A DNA stretch of 64,000 bases from Bradyrhizobium sp. BR 10289 (GTDB lineage Bacteria > Pseudomonadota > Alphaproteobacteria > Rhizobiales > Xanthobacteraceae), in NCBI RefSeq assembly GCF_019455385.1, contig NZ_JACOFR010000017.1:62001-126000 (forward strand), read 5' to 3'. How positions within the stretch are numbered: position 1 is the first letter of the stretch; the number at the start of each line of letters is the position of its first letter. The translations under genes and the position numbers were made by a program. Below the pieces are notes generated by a model. That model was not told the DNA's origin. It worked only from the letters and a program-made list of their open reading frames with translations, and searched no databases. This document shows positions 32,938 to 42,306 of this stretch, one piece after another.

Positions 32938-35418
32938 GTGAGCATGTCGGCAATCGAACGTGTCATTCCATTGGTCGGGCATTTGCCGCCGTCGATCCGC
33001 GAGGGTCTGGCGCGGCGCATGCGCGAGCTGACAGGCCTCGGCCTGATCGGCCTGTCGGGCCTCGCCTCCGCCGCGCTGATGACCTGGTCGGTGCAGGATC
33101 CGAGCCTCAGCCACGCCACCTCGCGGCCGATCCGCAACATCCTCGGCTATGCCGGTGCGATCGGCGCCGACCTTGCGATGCAGATCCTCGGGCTCGGCGC
33201 AATCATGCTGGTGCTGACCATCGCGGTCTGGGGCTGGCGGATGATGACGCATCGCCCGTTCGACCGCGAGGCGCTGCGGCTCGGCTGCTGGATTCTCTGC
33301 ACCGTGATCGCGGCCGGCTTCGTCAGCTGCTGGCCGCATGGTGGCGCATGGCCGTTGCCGACCGGCCTCGGCGGCGTGGTCGGCGACGCCCTGGTGCGCG
33401 CGCCCGCGGTGATCTTCGGGCCACCTGGCACGATCTATCGCATGATACTCGGCGTGATCCTGTTCGCAGGCATGGCCGCGACCTTCCTGATCGCCTGCGG
33501 CCTCGGCGCGCGTGAGCACGACGAGGAGCTCGCCGAGATCGAGGATGACGACAAGCCGCTCGACGAAGACGAAGAGAACGATCGCGGCTCGGTGTCGCTG
33601 GGCTGGCTGTTCCACGCGCTCATGAGCACCAAGGCACGGCTGATCTGGCTGTGTGGTGCCGCCTACCGCTCGCTGGTCTCGAGCGGACCCAAGACCAAGG
33701 CCGTCAGCTTCAGCCGCCAGGAGCCGAATCTCGGCGGCGGCCGCGCTGCCCCCTCGATCTCGCCGCAGTCCCACGACGAAGACGACCAGCATGAGGAAGA
33801 AGAGGACGTCGAGGAGGAGGACGAGGAAGACGAGGAGCCCGCAGCGCGCGCCCCGCGCAAGAAGGCTGCGCCGAAAGCTGCTGCCAAGAAATCCGACAAG
33901 TTCGAGCTTCCGTCCGTCTCCGTGCTGGCCGCGCCGAAGGCCGGCGATCGCCAGCCGCTCAGCAAGGCCGAGCTGGAAGCCAATTCGCGCTCGCTCGAAG
34001 GCGTGCTGCAGGATTTCGGCGTGCGCGGCGAGATCGTGAAAGCCAATCCGGGTCCTGTCGTCACGCTGTACGAATTGGAGCCGGCGCCCGGCATCAAATC
34101 GTCGCGCGTGATCGGCCTCGCCGACGACATCGCGCGCTCGATGAGCGCGCTGTCGGCGCGCGTCGCTGTCGTGCCCGGCCGTAACGCCATTGGCATCGAG
34201 CTGCCCAACGCGCATCGCGAGAAGGTCTATCTGCGCGAGCTGCTGATCGCCAAGGAGGCCACCGACACGGTGGCGAAACTGCCGCTCTGCCTCGGCAAGA
34301 CCATCGGCGGCGACCCTGTCATCATCGACCTCGCGCGCACGCCGCACATGCTGATCGCCGGCACCACCGGCTCCGGCAAGTCGGTCGCCATCAACACCAT
34401 GATCCTCAGCCTGGTCTACCGGCTGCGCCCGGACCAGTGCCGCCTGATCATGGTCGATCCGAAGATGCTCGAACTCTCCGTCTATGACGGCATTCCCCAT
34501 CTGCTCACGCCCGTCGTGACCGACCCGAAGAAGGCGGTGGTCGCGCTGAAATGGGCCGTGCGCGAGATGGAAGAGCGCTACAAGAACATGGCCAAGCTCG
34601 GTGTGCGCAACATCGACGGCTACAACACGCGCCTGCTCGAATTGAAGGCCAAGGGCGAGGAGCCCACGCGCACGGTGCACACCGGTTTCGACAAGGAGAC
34701 CGGCAAGGCGATCTACGAGGAAGAAAAACTCTCGCTCGATCCGCTGCCCTACATCGTCATCATCGTCGACGAAATGGCCGACCTGATGATGGTCGCCGGC
34801 AAGGACATCGAAGGCGCGGTGCAGCGCCTCGCGCAAATGGCGCGCGCCGCCGGATTGCATGTGATTCTCGCGACACAACGACCGTCCGTGGACGTCATCA
34901 CCGGCACCATCAAGGCGAACTTCCCGACCCGCATCGCCTTCCAGGTCACGTCCAAGATCGACAGCCGCACCATTCTGGGCGAGATGGGCGCCGAGCAGCT
35001 GCTCGGCCAGGGCGACATGCTCTACATGGCCGGCGGCGGCCGCATCAGCCGCGTGCACGGCCCCTTTGCCTCGGACGACGAGGTGGAGAAGGTGGTGCGC
35101 CACCTCAAGACCCAGGGCCAGCCGGAATATCTCGAGGCGGTCACGGCCGAAGAGCCGACCGAGGACGAGGACGGCGGCGCCGTGTTCGACGCCAGCGGGA
35201 TGGGCGCGGATGGCGGCGGCGATCTGTTCCAGCAGGCCGTTGCCATCGTCAAACGCGATCGCAAGGCCTCAACCAGCTACATCCAGCGCCGGCTGCAAAT
35301 CGGCTATAACCGCGCGGCCTCGCTGATGGAGCGCATGGAACTCGAAGGCATCGTCGGCCCCGCCAACCACGCCGGCAAGCGCGAGATTCTGGTCGAGGAA
35401 GAAGACAGCCATATGTGA
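32938..35418 (+). CDS. ftsK: DNA translocase FtsK
   Basis: An 826-residue septal DNA pump that helps segregate chromosome termini. Residues ~30-200 hold four membrane helices. A low-complexity acidic linker (about residues 275-305, runs of Glu and Asp) then a Lys/Ala-rich basic stretch lead to the motor. The Walker A AGTTGSGKS is at 474-482 (Lys481) and the Walker B is VIIVDEMADLMMV. The C-terminal gamma winged helix (about 760-820, RKASTSYIQRRLQIGYNRAASLMERME) reads KOPS. GTG 32938 starts right after the aminotransferase gene; ATG 32944 is the alternative. Length is normal for alphaproteobacteria. Confidence 0.97.
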   Translation: MSMSAIERVIPLVGHLPPSIREGLARRMRELTGLGLIGLSGLASAALMTWSVQDPSLSHATSRPIRNILGYAGAIGADLAMQILGLGAIMLVLTIAVWGWRMMTHRPFDREALRLGCWILCTVIAAGFVSCWPHGGAWPLPTGLGGVVGDALVRAPAVIFGPPGTIYRMILGVILFAGMAATFLIACGLGAREHDEELAEIEDDDKPLDEDEENDRGSVSLGWLFHALMSTKARLIWLCGAAYRSLVSSGPKTKAVSFSRQEPNLGGGRAAPSISPQSHDEDDQHEEEEDVEEEDEEDEEPAARAPRKKAAPKAAAKKSDKFELPSVSVLAAPKAGDRQPLSKAELEANSRSLEGVLQDFGVRGEIVKANPGPVVTLYELEPAPGIKSSRVIGLADDIARSMSALSARVAVVPGRNAIGIELPNAHREKVYLRELLIAKEATDTVAKLPLCLGKTIGGDPVIIDLARTPHMLIAGTTGSGKSVAINTMILSLVYRLRPDQCRLIMVDPKMLELSVYDGIPHLLTPVVTDPKKAVVALKWAVREMEERYKNMAKLGVRNIDGYNTRLLELKAKGEEPTRTVHTGFDKETGKAIYEEEKLSLDPLPYIVIIVDEMADLMMVAGKDIEGAVQRLAQMARAAGLHVILATQRPSVDVITGTIKANFPTRIAFQVTSKIDSRTILGEMGAEQLLGQGDMLYMAGGGRISRVHGPFASDDEVEKVVRHLKTQGQPEYLEAVTAEEPTEDEDGGAVFDASGMGADGGGDLFQQAVAIVKRDRKASTSYIQRRLQIGYNRAASLMERMELEGIVGPANHAGKREILVEEEDSHM

Positions 35419-35512
35419 GGCAGGGAGCCTCAAAACACAATTTTACGCGAAATCGTTATCCGCTTTTGCCCGAAATCACGCTAAAAAGGCGCCAGCCAAA
35501 CAGGACGACGCG

Positions 35513-36313
35513 TTGATCAGACATAAGGACATTCGATTCGCTGCCACCATCGCTGCGCGGAGCGCGCGCGTGGCCGGCGTGCTTCTCATCACCGCCGCGA
35601 TGGTGACCGCGGCCTCGTTCGCGCAGAACATTCCCGTGCCGAAACCGGCGCCCAAGGGCCGTGATGCCGGCGGGCCCGCCGTAACAGGCGCGACTCAGGT
35701 GCCGCCCAATCCGGTGATCCCCGATCCGCGCCGCAACGTGCCGAGCAGCATCTTCCAGACCTTCGATGCCAACCAGAAGGCGCAGGCTGCCAAGGTCAGC
35801 GCCTATCTGTCGTCGCTGTCGACGCTGGTCGGGAATTTCGTCCAGGTCGGCCCCGACGGCAGCAAGACCCAAGGCGATTTCTACATCCAGAAGCCGGGCA
35901 AGGTGCGCTTCGAATATGACGCGCCGAGCCCGATCGACATCGTCGCCGACGGCTCCTCGCTGGTGGTGCGCGACCGCAAGCTCGCGACGCAAGACGTCTA
36001 TCCGCTGTCGCAGACGCCGCTGCGTTTCCTGTTGTCCGATCGCATCGACCTGATGAAGGACACCAATGTCGTGAATGTCTCCGCCGACGACGTCTTCGTC
36101 AGCGTCACCATCGAGGAGAAGCAGGCGCTGGTCGGCACCAGCCGCCTGCTGCTGATGTTCGGCGCCAAGGATGGCCAGCTCAAGCAATGGACCGTCACCG
36201 ACCCGCAGGGCTACGACACCACGATCGCGGTCTACAATCTGGACTCGACCAAGAAGCTCGACCCCAGCATGTTCAAGATCGACTTCACCAATTACGGCCC
36301 CGCGCCGGGATAG
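35513..36313 (+). CDS. lolA: Outer-membrane lipoprotein carrier LolA-like protein
   Basis: A 266-residue exported protein. An N-terminal hydrophobic segment (about residues 20-40, VLLITAAMVTAASFAQ) acts as signal peptide. The mature part has the LolA barrel pattern: VSAYLSSLSTLVGNFVQVGPDGSKTQGDFYIQKPGKVRFEYDAPSPIDIVADGSSLVVRDRKLATQDVYPLSQTPLRFLL. LolA ferries lipoproteins across the periplasm. The ftsK-lolA order is usual in this group. TTG 35513 is taken as start because no good ATG precedes the signal; it is not certain. There is a long Pro-rich stretch (about 40-75) before the barrel. Confidence 0.88.
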   Translation: MIRHKDIRFAATIAARSARVAGVLLITAAMVTAASFAQNIPVPKPAPKGRDAGGPAVTGATQVPPNPVIPDPRRNVPSSIFQTFDANQKAQAAKVSAYLSSLSTLVGNFVQVGPDGSKTQGDFYIQKPGKVRFEYDAPSPIDIVADGSSLVVRDRKLATQDVYPLSQTPLRFLLSDRIDLMKDTNVVNVSADDVFVSVTIEEKQALVGTSRLLLMFGAKDGQLKQWTVTDPQGYDTTIAVYNLDSTKKLDPSMFKIDFTNYGPAPG

Positions 36314-36324
36314 GCACTCCGCTG

Positions 36325-36418
36325 CCGTAGGGTGGGCAAAGCGAAGCGTGCCCACGCATTTTTCGTGATCGAGAGAGATGGTGGGCACGGCGCAAGCGCG
36401 CCTTTGCCCACCCTACGG
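36325..36418. repeat. Palindromic repeat, copy 1 of the GTAGGGTGGGCAAAG family
   Basis: CCGTAGGGTGGGCAAAG and CTTTGCCCACCCTACGG are perfect 17-bp outer arms, with inner arms GCGTGCCCAC / GTGGGCACGGCGC. It matches 38877-38968. It fills the gap between lolA and the leftward transporter and contains that gene's stop codon. Confidence 0.88.
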
Positions 36419-37615
36419 GACCGGTGACTTGGCTGGCCCGACCTTGCGCTGGCATAGCGCCAGCACCGCGCCCACTGCCAGCAGCGCCGCCGAGACATTC
36501 AGCGCGTAACTCAGGCTCCCCAATGCATCCGTGATCGCGCCGACCACGATCGGGCCGAGCGTCTGGCCGACGCCGAACGAGATCGTCATTGCCGCGATCG
36601 CGGTCGGCCACAGCTCGGGCGGATAGTTGAAGCGGATGAAGGCCGTGGTCGAGCCGACCACGGCGAAGAAGGCGACACCGAACACCACGGCCGAGATGGC
36701 GAGCCACGCCGGCGAATGCCCGAGCATCGGCAAGGCGGCACCGAGCGCGTTGGTGCCGAGGATGATCGCGGTCGCAAGTCCGCCGCGGTCGAGTGCGAGC
36801 ACGCCGCGCCAGATCCAGGGGGTGACGAAAGCGCTGAGGCCGATCAAGCTCCAGAACGCGGCCTGCGCCGCCGCCCCGCCGCCGCTGTCGCGGACATAGG
36901 CGATCATGAAGGTCATGTAGGCGATGTAGCCGGCGCCGAACAGGAAGTAGGCGGCCAAATAAATCAGCACGGGCAGGATCGCGAACGAGGCGTGACTGCC
37001 TTCCGAGAAACGCGCGCTGCTTTCGATGCGGATCAGGAACAGCGGGATCGTCATCGCGACGGACAGCAGCGTCAGCGCCCACCACACGATCCACCACGAA
37101 CCGGGGCCGAAATGCTGCAGCGTGAACGGCGCGATCAGCCCCGAGGCGAGAATGCCGATGCCGGGCCCGGCATAGAACAGGCTGAGCAGGAAATTGGCCC
37201 GCTCGGGGCGCGCCTGCGCGATGGTCGCAGCCAGCGCGCCGCCGGCGACGAAGCCGGCCGCGGCCCCAAAGCCCAGCACGAGGCGTGCAAGGCTCAGCGC
37301 GACGAAATTGCCCGTCAGCGCGCAGGTGGCGAGCGCGGCGACGCAGGCCAAAGTCCCGCCGCGGATCGCCGCCGACCAGCCGGCGCGCTGGATCAACCGG
37401 GACGCTGCAAGCGCGCCCACGAGATAGCCGACCGCGTTGATGGTGTTCAAGAAACCCGCCGCCGCGTACGACCAGCCGAGATCCTCGCGCATGTCGGGCA
37501 GCACCAGCGCATAGGCAAAGCGGCCGATGCCGAGCCCGACCGTCGCCGCCAGCGACAGGGTCAGGATCAGCCGCGCGGGATGTGCGACGGGCGGGGGGCG
37601 GTCAGGGGTGTGCAA
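36413..37615 (-). CDS. YbfB/YjiJ family MFS transporter
   Basis: A 400-residue membrane protein with 12 helices. The N-terminal helix LSLAATVGLGIGRFAYALVLPDMREDLGWSYAAAGFLNTINAVGYLVGAL is the YbfB/YjiJ signature. Further helices are clear (GLGFGAAAGFVAGGALAA-type helix 4, SLFYAGPGIGILASGL helix 5). Substrate unknown. The start is set at TTG 37615 with GGAG at normal spacing; longer starts add a non-family leader. Its stop codon lies in the palindromic repeat shared with the lolA end. Divergent from leuB. Confidence 0.85.
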   Translation of the reverse strand: MHTPDRPPPVAHPARLILTLSLAATVGLGIGRFAYALVLPDMREDLGWSYAAAGFLNTINAVGYLVGALAASRLIQRAGWSAAIRGGTLACVAALATCALTGNFVALSLARLVLGFGAAAGFVAGGALAATIAQARPERANFLLSLFYAGPGIGILASGLIAPFTLQHFGPGSWWIVWWALTLLSVAMTIPLFLIRIESSARFSEGSHASFAILPVLIYLAAYFLFGAGYIAYMTFMIAYVRDSGGGAAAQAAFWSLIGLSAFVTPWIWRGVLALDRGGLATAIILGTNALGAALPMLGHSPAWLAISAVVFGVAFFAVVGSTTAFIRFNYPPELWPTAIAAMTISFGVGQTLGPIVVGAITDALGSLSYALNVSAALLAVGAVLALCQRKVGPAKSPVP

Positions 37616-37747
37616 GGGATACTCCGGCCGGCGCAGTGTGGCAGGCCCCATTCGCCTTGCACAGCCGTCTCCCCGGCAATGGTGTCTTGCCAAGCGCGCA
37701 ACGCCGCTCTAGCACTCCGGCCGAATTCGACCTGAGAGGACACGACC

Positions 37748-38860
37748 ATGGCGACCCACAAATTGCTGCTGCTCCCCGGCGACGGTATCGGCCCGGAGGT
37801 GATGGGCGAGGTGAAGCGGCTGATCGATTGGCTCAATTCGGCCGGGATCGCCAAATTCGAGACCGACACTGGCCTCGTCGGCGGCTCGGCCTATGACGCC
37901 TACAAGGTGTCGATCTCCGAGGGTGACATGGCCAAGGCCACGGACGCCGACGCCATCATCTTCGGCGCGGTCGGCGGCCCGAAATGGGATGCCGTTCCCT
38001 ACGAAGTGCGTCCCGAGGCCGGCCTCTTGCGCCTGCGCAAGGATCTCGGCCTGTTCGCCAACCTCCGTCCCGCCGTGTGCTATCCGGCGCTGGCCGATGC
38101 GTCCAGCCTGAAGCGCGAGGCGGTCGAGGGCCTCGACATCGTCATCGTGCGCGAGCTCACCGGCGGCGTCTATTTCGGCGAGCCCAAGACCATCACCGAT
38201 CTCGGCAACGGCCAGAAGCGCGCCATCGATACCCAGGTCTACGACACCTATGAGATCGAGCGCATCGGCCGCGTCGCCTTCGAGCTTGCCCGGAAGCGCA
38301 AGAACAAGGTGACGTCGATGGAGAAGCGCAACGTCATGAAGTCGGGCGTGCTCTGGAACGAGGTCATGACTCAGGTCCACAAGCGCGAATATCCCGATGT
38401 CACGCTCGAGCATCAGCTGGCCGATTCCGGCGGCATGATGCTGGTGAAATGGCCGAAGCAGTTCGACGTCATCGTCACCGACAATCTGTTCGGCGACATG
38501 CTGTCCGACATCGCGGCGATGCTGACCGGCTCGCTCGGCATGCTGCCCTCGGCCTCGCTCGGCGAAGTCGATGCGAAGAGCAAAAAGCGCAAGGCGCTGT
38601 ACGAGCCCGTGCACGGCTCGGCCCCTGACATTGCCGGCAAGGGGCTCGCCAATCCCATTGCGATGATCTCGTCCTTCGGCATGGCGCTGCGCTATTCCTT
38701 CGACATGGGCGATCTCGCCGACAAGGTCGACGCCGCGATCGCTGCGGTGCTCGCCAGTGGCCTGCGCACCGCCGACATCAAGTCGGAAGGGACGACCGCT
38801 GCCTCGACCACGCAGATGGGCGAAGCGATTCTGAAGGAATTGCAGAAGCTGCACGCGTAG
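37748..38860 (+). CDS. leuB: 3-isopropylmalate dehydrogenase
   Basis: Oxidises and decarboxylates 3-isopropylmalate to 2-oxoisocaproate, the third step of leucine synthesis, with NAD+. The 370-residue length is normal. Motifs: LLLLPGDGIGPEVM at the N terminus, the substrate Arg set in RPEAGLLRLRKDLGLFANLRPA, VRELTGGVYFGEPK, and the metal/NAD segment NLFGDMLSDIAAMLTGSLGMLPSASL with catalytic Asp. A clear GAGAGGAC ribosome site precedes ATG. The other leucine genes, leuC and leuD, are 10-16 kb away on the opposite strand. Confidence 0.97.
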   Translation: MATHKLLLLPGDGIGPEVMGEVKRLIDWLNSAGIAKFETDTGLVGGSAYDAYKVSISEGDMAKATDADAIIFGAVGGPKWDAVPYEVRPEAGLLRLRKDLGLFANLRPAVCYPALADASSLKREAVEGLDIVIVRELTGGVYFGEPKTITDLGNGQKRAIDTQVYDTYEIERIGRVAFELARKRKNKVTSMEKRNVMKSGVLWNEVMTQVHKREYPDVTLEHQLADSGGMMLVKWPKQFDVIVTDNLFGDMLSDIAAMLTGSLGMLPSASLGEVDAKSKKRKALYEPVHGSAPDIAGKGLANPIAMISSFGMALRYSFDMGDLADKVDAAIAAVLASGLRTADIKSEGTTAASTTQMGEAILKELQKLHA

Positions 38861-38876
38861 CGGCAAACACAGCTCT

Positions 38877-38968
38877 CGTAGGGTGGGCAAAGCGCAAGCG
38901 TGCCCACGCTTCATCGCTGTTGGAGAGAGATGGTGGGCACGGCGCTCCGCGCCTTTGCCCACCCTACG
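38877..38968. repeat. Palindromic repeat, copy 2 of the GTAGGGTGGGCAAAG family
   Basis: CGTAGGGTGGGCAAAG and CTTTGCCCACCCTACG are the outer arms, and GCGTGCCCACGC / GTGGGCACGGCGC the inner ones. It follows leuB by 17 bp and shares its arms with 36325-36418; the loops differ. Confidence 0.88.
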
Positions 38969-38992
38969 GCACCTGCTCTCGGAGTTACTTTC

Positions 38993-39631
38993 ATGGATGC
39001 CTCACCCCGCCCCAAGATCGCGGAAACCTTCATCCATGAAACGGTGCGTCAGCGCGAAGCGCAGATCGGGCGGCGCTGCGAGATCCTGAGCCACACCCGC
39101 ATCGAATACGCCTCGCTCGGCGACTACTCCTATCTCGGCGAGCACTGCGATGTCGCCGACGCGACCATCGGCAAATTCACCGCCATCGCCAATGCGGTGC
39201 GGATCGGCGCGCCCAACCATCCGATGGGCCGCGCCTCGCAGCATCGCTTCACTTACGTCCCCGAATATTATGAGGCGAGCGCGAGCCGTGACCGCGACTT
39301 CTTCGCAGGAAGGCGCGGCGATCGCGTCATCGTCGGCAATGATGTCTGGATCGGCCACGCCGCGATCCTGTTGCCCGGGGTCACGGTCGGCGACGGCGCG
39401 GTGATCGGCGCGGGCGCGGTGGTCAGCCGCGATGTCGCGCCCTACACCATCGTCGGTGGCGTTCCCGCGCGCGCCATCCGCACGCGCTTCGATGACGCCG
39501 TCGCGGCCAGCCTGCGCCGCATCGCCTGGTGGGATTGGCCGGACGAACTGATCTTCGAGCGCCTCGCCGATTTCCGCTCCGAGGCGATCGAGGAGTTTTG
39601 CCGGCGTTACGATCCGGCCGCCAATTCGTAG
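38993..39631 (+). CDS. Hexapeptide-repeat acetyltransferase (phosphonate-type, DapH/LpxA fold)
   Basis: A 212-residue left-handed beta-helix transferase. Hexapeptide runs are visible in TRIEYASLGDYSYLGEHCDVADATIGKFTAIANAVRIGAP and VIVGNDVWIGHAAILLPGVTVGDGAVIGAGAVVSRDVAPYTIVGGVPARAIRTRF. Its insert NHPMGRASQHRFTYVPEYYEASASRD fits the phosphonate-metabolism transferase-hexapeptide family more than CatB. It likely acetylates a small amine substrate with acetyl-CoA. GGAG eight bases before ATG decides the start. No phn genes are near, so the substrate is open. Confidence 0.85.
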   Translation: MDASPRPKIAETFIHETVRQREAQIGRRCEILSHTRIEYASLGDYSYLGEHCDVADATIGKFTAIANAVRIGAPNHPMGRASQHRFTYVPEYYEASASRDRDFFAGRRGDRVIVGNDVWIGHAAILLPGVTVGDGAVIGAGAVVSRDVAPYTIVGGVPARAIRTRFDDAVAASLRRIAWWDWPDELIFERLADFRSEAIEEFCRRYDPAANS

Positions 39632-39653
39632 ATCGAACTCATCTCGCAAAAAC

Positions 39654-39680
39654 AAAAGGCCGGCCGCGAGCCCGGCCTTT
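39654..39680. terminator. Bidirectional terminator
   Basis: AAAAGGCCGG (39654-39663) and CCCGGCCTTT (39671-39680) make a 9-bp stem with A and T tails on both sides. It lies between the convergent acetyltransferase and hypothetical genes and can serve both. Confidence 0.88.
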
Positions 39681-39702
39681 CGATTCAGTCGTTAAGCCCC
39701 GC

Positions 39703-40104
39703 TCAGTACAGCGGGAAATTCTGCGGATAGCCGCCGAGATCGGCCGGCGTGGGGAGCGGCTGGCGGTCGATCGGGCGGTTGTTGTTCTCGCGCGCGAAGG
39801 ACGGATAGCCCACCGCCGGCGGGAAGGCGTAGTCGGTGAACTTGCGGTCGCCCGGATTGACCTCGGTGCCGCCATCGAGCCAGGAACGCTTGCTCACATA
39901 GAGGCGGGTGCGGCCCTGCTGATAGACCGCGTTGGGGCCGCTCGGGCCGTAATAGGGCCGGCCGCGATCGTCATAGCGCTTGGGCTTGGTGTCGGCCGAA
40001 GCCGGCGTCGCGAAGGCGATCGCAATCGCGGCCCCCGCCGCAAGCAGCGTCGCCAATTTGTTCGCGACCAACTTGTTAACACCAGCAAATGTCGAGCTCA
40101 TCAC
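39703..40104 (-). CDS. Secreted hypothetical protein
   Basis: A 133-residue protein with a strong signal peptide ending ATPASADT (about residue 38). The mature part is hydrophilic and Pro/Tyr/Arg-rich (RYDDRGRPYYGPSGPNAVYQQGRTRLYVSKRSWLDGGTEVNPGDRKFTDYAFPPAVGYPSFAREN). I do not recognise a family. Small Tyr/Pro-rich periplasmic proteins of this type are common in Bradyrhizobium-like genomes. Two start codons in a row (MM) are possible. Convergent with the acetyltransferase gene. Confidence 0.75.
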   Translation of the reverse strand: MMSSTFAGVNKLVANKLATLLAAGAAIAIAFATPASADTKPKRYDDRGRPYYGPSGPNAVYQQGRTRLYVSKRSWLDGGTEVNPGDRKFTDYAFPPAVGYPSFARENNNRPIDRQPLPTPADLGGYPQNFPLY

Positions 40105-40270
40105 GTCCCCTTCGGCGGCAAGCCGCCAGTCGATTTCGCCCCCATACTAGCCCGGCCGGGGTGGCCGCAACTAGGTCTATTGGGTCACACCAAGGGGGAA
40201 TAATCGTGCGCGCCGGCAAAAGTTGCATGGATACCAGCGACTTGAGCCTGATGCAGAGGCTTGAGGCAGA

Positions 40271-41056
40271 TCAAAGCGTCCCGCGCAATTGCGCGTTGGC
40301 GGCGCCCATCAGCCAGTCCGGCGCGCTGGAAGCGGAGCAGGGTTGGCGCTTGAGCTCGGCGCGGGCGAACCATTCGGCCAGCTTCGGCTCGTTGCCCGAG
40401 GCGAGCTGGGTCAGCCGGTTCAGCGTGCAGGCGACCGCCGCGCGCTGGGCGGGCATTGTATCGCCCTGGCAGGAGAAGCCGGAGATCTGCAGCGCCGGCT
40501 CCTCGCTGCGCTTGAGATAGCCGAGGCAGGACGGCGTCCCCGCCGTGCCGGTCGGCCGGAACAGGGCGACGGGGCCGAATTTGGTGTCGATCAGGCCGGC
40601 CTGCTCGAGCCCGGCCGAGGTGCTGAGCCCCATGCGGACGGCAAGGCCCTCGGTTGCCGGGCGGGTCACGTCGAATTCGCCGCCTTGCCGGTAAATCTCG
40701 AGCTCGGCCAGCGGCTTGTCCGCCTCACTCGTCCAGCGCAGCACGTCCCTGCGGCCGCCCTCGGGGTGCCGGAAGATGATATAAGAGGCTGTTTTCTCGG
40801 ATGAATCGAGCCGGCTGACGGCGAAGGCCGGATGCGAGCGGGAGGCTTGGCTCCAGCCCGGCTTTTCCGCCGGCTCGTCGTCGCGCAAGGCAGGCAGCTG
40901 GTCGAGGCCGGCAAGACCCAGGATGGCAAACAGCACCAGGGCCCCTACATAGGCGAACAGGCGGGCCAGCGTGCCGACCACCTCGTCGGCGAAATTGGCA
41001 AGCGCCAGATGGATCTGGGTGGGGCTAACGGCCGTGCTGGCCTCAGGCGACTGCAT
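40271..41056 (-). CDS. Hypothetical single-helix membrane protein
   Basis: A 261-residue protein with one membrane helix near residues 35-52 (YVGALVLFAILGLAGL) and a large hydrophilic C-terminal part, probably outside the cytoplasm. There, FRHPEGGRRDVLRWTSEADKPLAELEIYRQGGEFD and FGPVALFRPTGTAGTPSCLGYLKRSEEPALQISGFSCQGD contain four or more Cys that could pair. No named family recognised. It is divergent from asd with 116 bp between. Confidence 0.75.
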   Translation of the reverse strand: MQSPEASTAVSPTQIHLALANFADEVVGTLARLFAYVGALVLFAILGLAGLDQLPALRDDEPAEKPGWSQASRSHPAFAVSRLDSSEKTASYIIFRHPEGGRRDVLRWTSEADKPLAELEIYRQGGEFDVTRPATEGLAVRMGLSTSAGLEQAGLIDTKFGPVALFRPTGTAGTPSCLGYLKRSEEPALQISGFSCQGDTMPAQRAAVACTLNRLTQLASGNEPKLAEWFARAELKRQPCSASSAPDWLMGAANAQLRGTL

Positions 41057-41172
41057 CCACGGCCTTCAGGCATGGTCCAACGTTGTCTTGAGGCCGGTTC
41101 TCGCATAGAAGCGCTGCTCTTCCTGTTTAAGCGTCAGCTTCGGGAACGGGCTTTTTCATCGGAGAGTGAACG

Positions 41173-42207
41173 ATGGGTTACAAAGTCGCAGTCGTCGGCG
41201 CGACCGGCAATGTCGGACGGGAAATGCTGGGCATCCTCGATGAGCGCAAATTCCCCGCGGACGAGGTCGTGGCCCTGGCGTCACGCCGCAGCGTCGGCGT
41301 CGAGGTCTCCTATGGCGACCGGACCCTGAAGTGCAAGGCGCTCGAGCACTACGATTTCTCCGACGTCGACATCTGCCTGATGTCGGCCGGTGGCGCAGTG
41401 TCGAAGGAATGGTCGCCGCAGATCGGCGCCGCCGGTGCCGTCGTGATCGACAACTCCTCGGCCTGGCGGATGGATCCGGACGTGCCGCTGATCGTGCCCG
41501 AAGTTAACGCGGCTGCGACCGAGGGCTTCAAGAAGAAGAACATCATCGCCAACCCGAACTGCTCGACCGCGCAGCTCGTGGTGGCGCTGAAGCCGCTGCA
41601 CGACAAGGCGACCATCAAGCGCGTCGTGGTCTCGACCTATCAATCGGTGTCGGGCGCGGGCAAGGACGCGATGGACGAATTGTTCTCGCAGACCAAGGCC
41701 GTCTACACCAACGACGAGCTGGTCGCGAAGAAGTTTCCGAAGCGCATCGCCTTCAACGTCATTCCCCACATCGACGTCTTCATGGAAGACGGCTTCACCA
41801 AGGAAGAGTGGAAGATGATGGCGGAGACCAAGAAGATCCTCGATCCCAAGATCAAGCTCACCGCCACCTGCGTGCGCGTGCCTGTCTTCGTCGGCCATTC
41901 CGAGGCCGTCAATATCGAGTTCGAGAACCCGATCAGCGCGGACGAAGCGCGCGACATCCTGCGCAAGGCGCCCGGCTGCCTCGTCATCGACAAGCAGGAG
42001 CCCGGCGGCTACGCCACGCCGTATGAAGCGGCCGGCGAGGATGCCACCTATATCAGCCGTATCCGCGAGGACGCGACGGTCGAGAACGGTCTCGTGCTCT
42101 GGTGCGTGTCCGACAATTTGCGCAAGGGCGCAGCGCTGAATGCGATCCAGATCGCGGAGGTGCTGATCAACCGCAAGCTGATTGCTGCGAAGAAGCAGGC
42201 GGCGTAA
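41173..42207 (+). CDS. asd: Aspartate-semialdehyde dehydrogenase
   Basis: Reduces aspartyl phosphate to aspartate semialdehyde with NADPH, the branch point to lysine (and peptidoglycan DAP), threonine and methionine. The 344-residue protein has the Rossmann start YKVAVVGATGNVG, the active-site Cys130 in IIANPNCSTAQLV, and the catalytic-His region CVRVPVFVGHSEAVNIEF. Length and motifs fit the family. It is transcribed alone and is followed by a repeat. Confidence 0.97.
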   Translation: MGYKVAVVGATGNVGREMLGILDERKFPADEVVALASRRSVGVEVSYGDRTLKCKALEHYDFSDVDICLMSAGGAVSKEWSPQIGAAGAVVIDNSSAWRMDPDVPLIVPEVNAAATEGFKKKNIIANPNCSTAQLVVALKPLHDKATIKRVVVSTYQSVSGAGKDAMDELFSQTKAVYTNDELVAKKFPKRIAFNVIPHIDVFMEDGFTKEEWKMMAETKKILDPKIKLTATCVRVPVFVGHSEAVNIEFENPISADEARDILRKAPGCLVIDKQEPGGYATPYEAAGEDATYISRIREDATVENGLVLWCVSDNLRKGAALNAIQIAEVLINRKLIAAKKQAA

Positions 42208-42213
42208 CAAAGA

Positions 42214-42306
42214 GCGTAGGGTGGATTAGCCGAAGGCGTAATGCACCTCTTCTGTCTCTGCGGACGCGGACAGTGGCGGATTACGCTTCGCTGATCCGCC
42301 CTACGC
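42214..42306. repeat. Palindromic repeat (GCGTAGGGTGGATTAGC type)
   Basis: GCGTAGGGTGGATTAGC is mirrored by GCTGATCCGCCCTACGC, with inner arms AGGCGTAAT / ATTACGC. It follows asd by 7 bp. It resembles the 36325 and 38877 elements in its CGTAGGGTGG start and CCTACG end but has different inner sequence. Confidence 0.82.

Noticed and set aside
31972..35103. A 1043-codon leftward open frame opposite the aminotransferase and ftsK genes
   Set aside because: It is the antisense of two well-supported genes; its sequence is His/Asp/Gly/Arg-rich noise typical of GC-rich antisense frames and shows no family motif.
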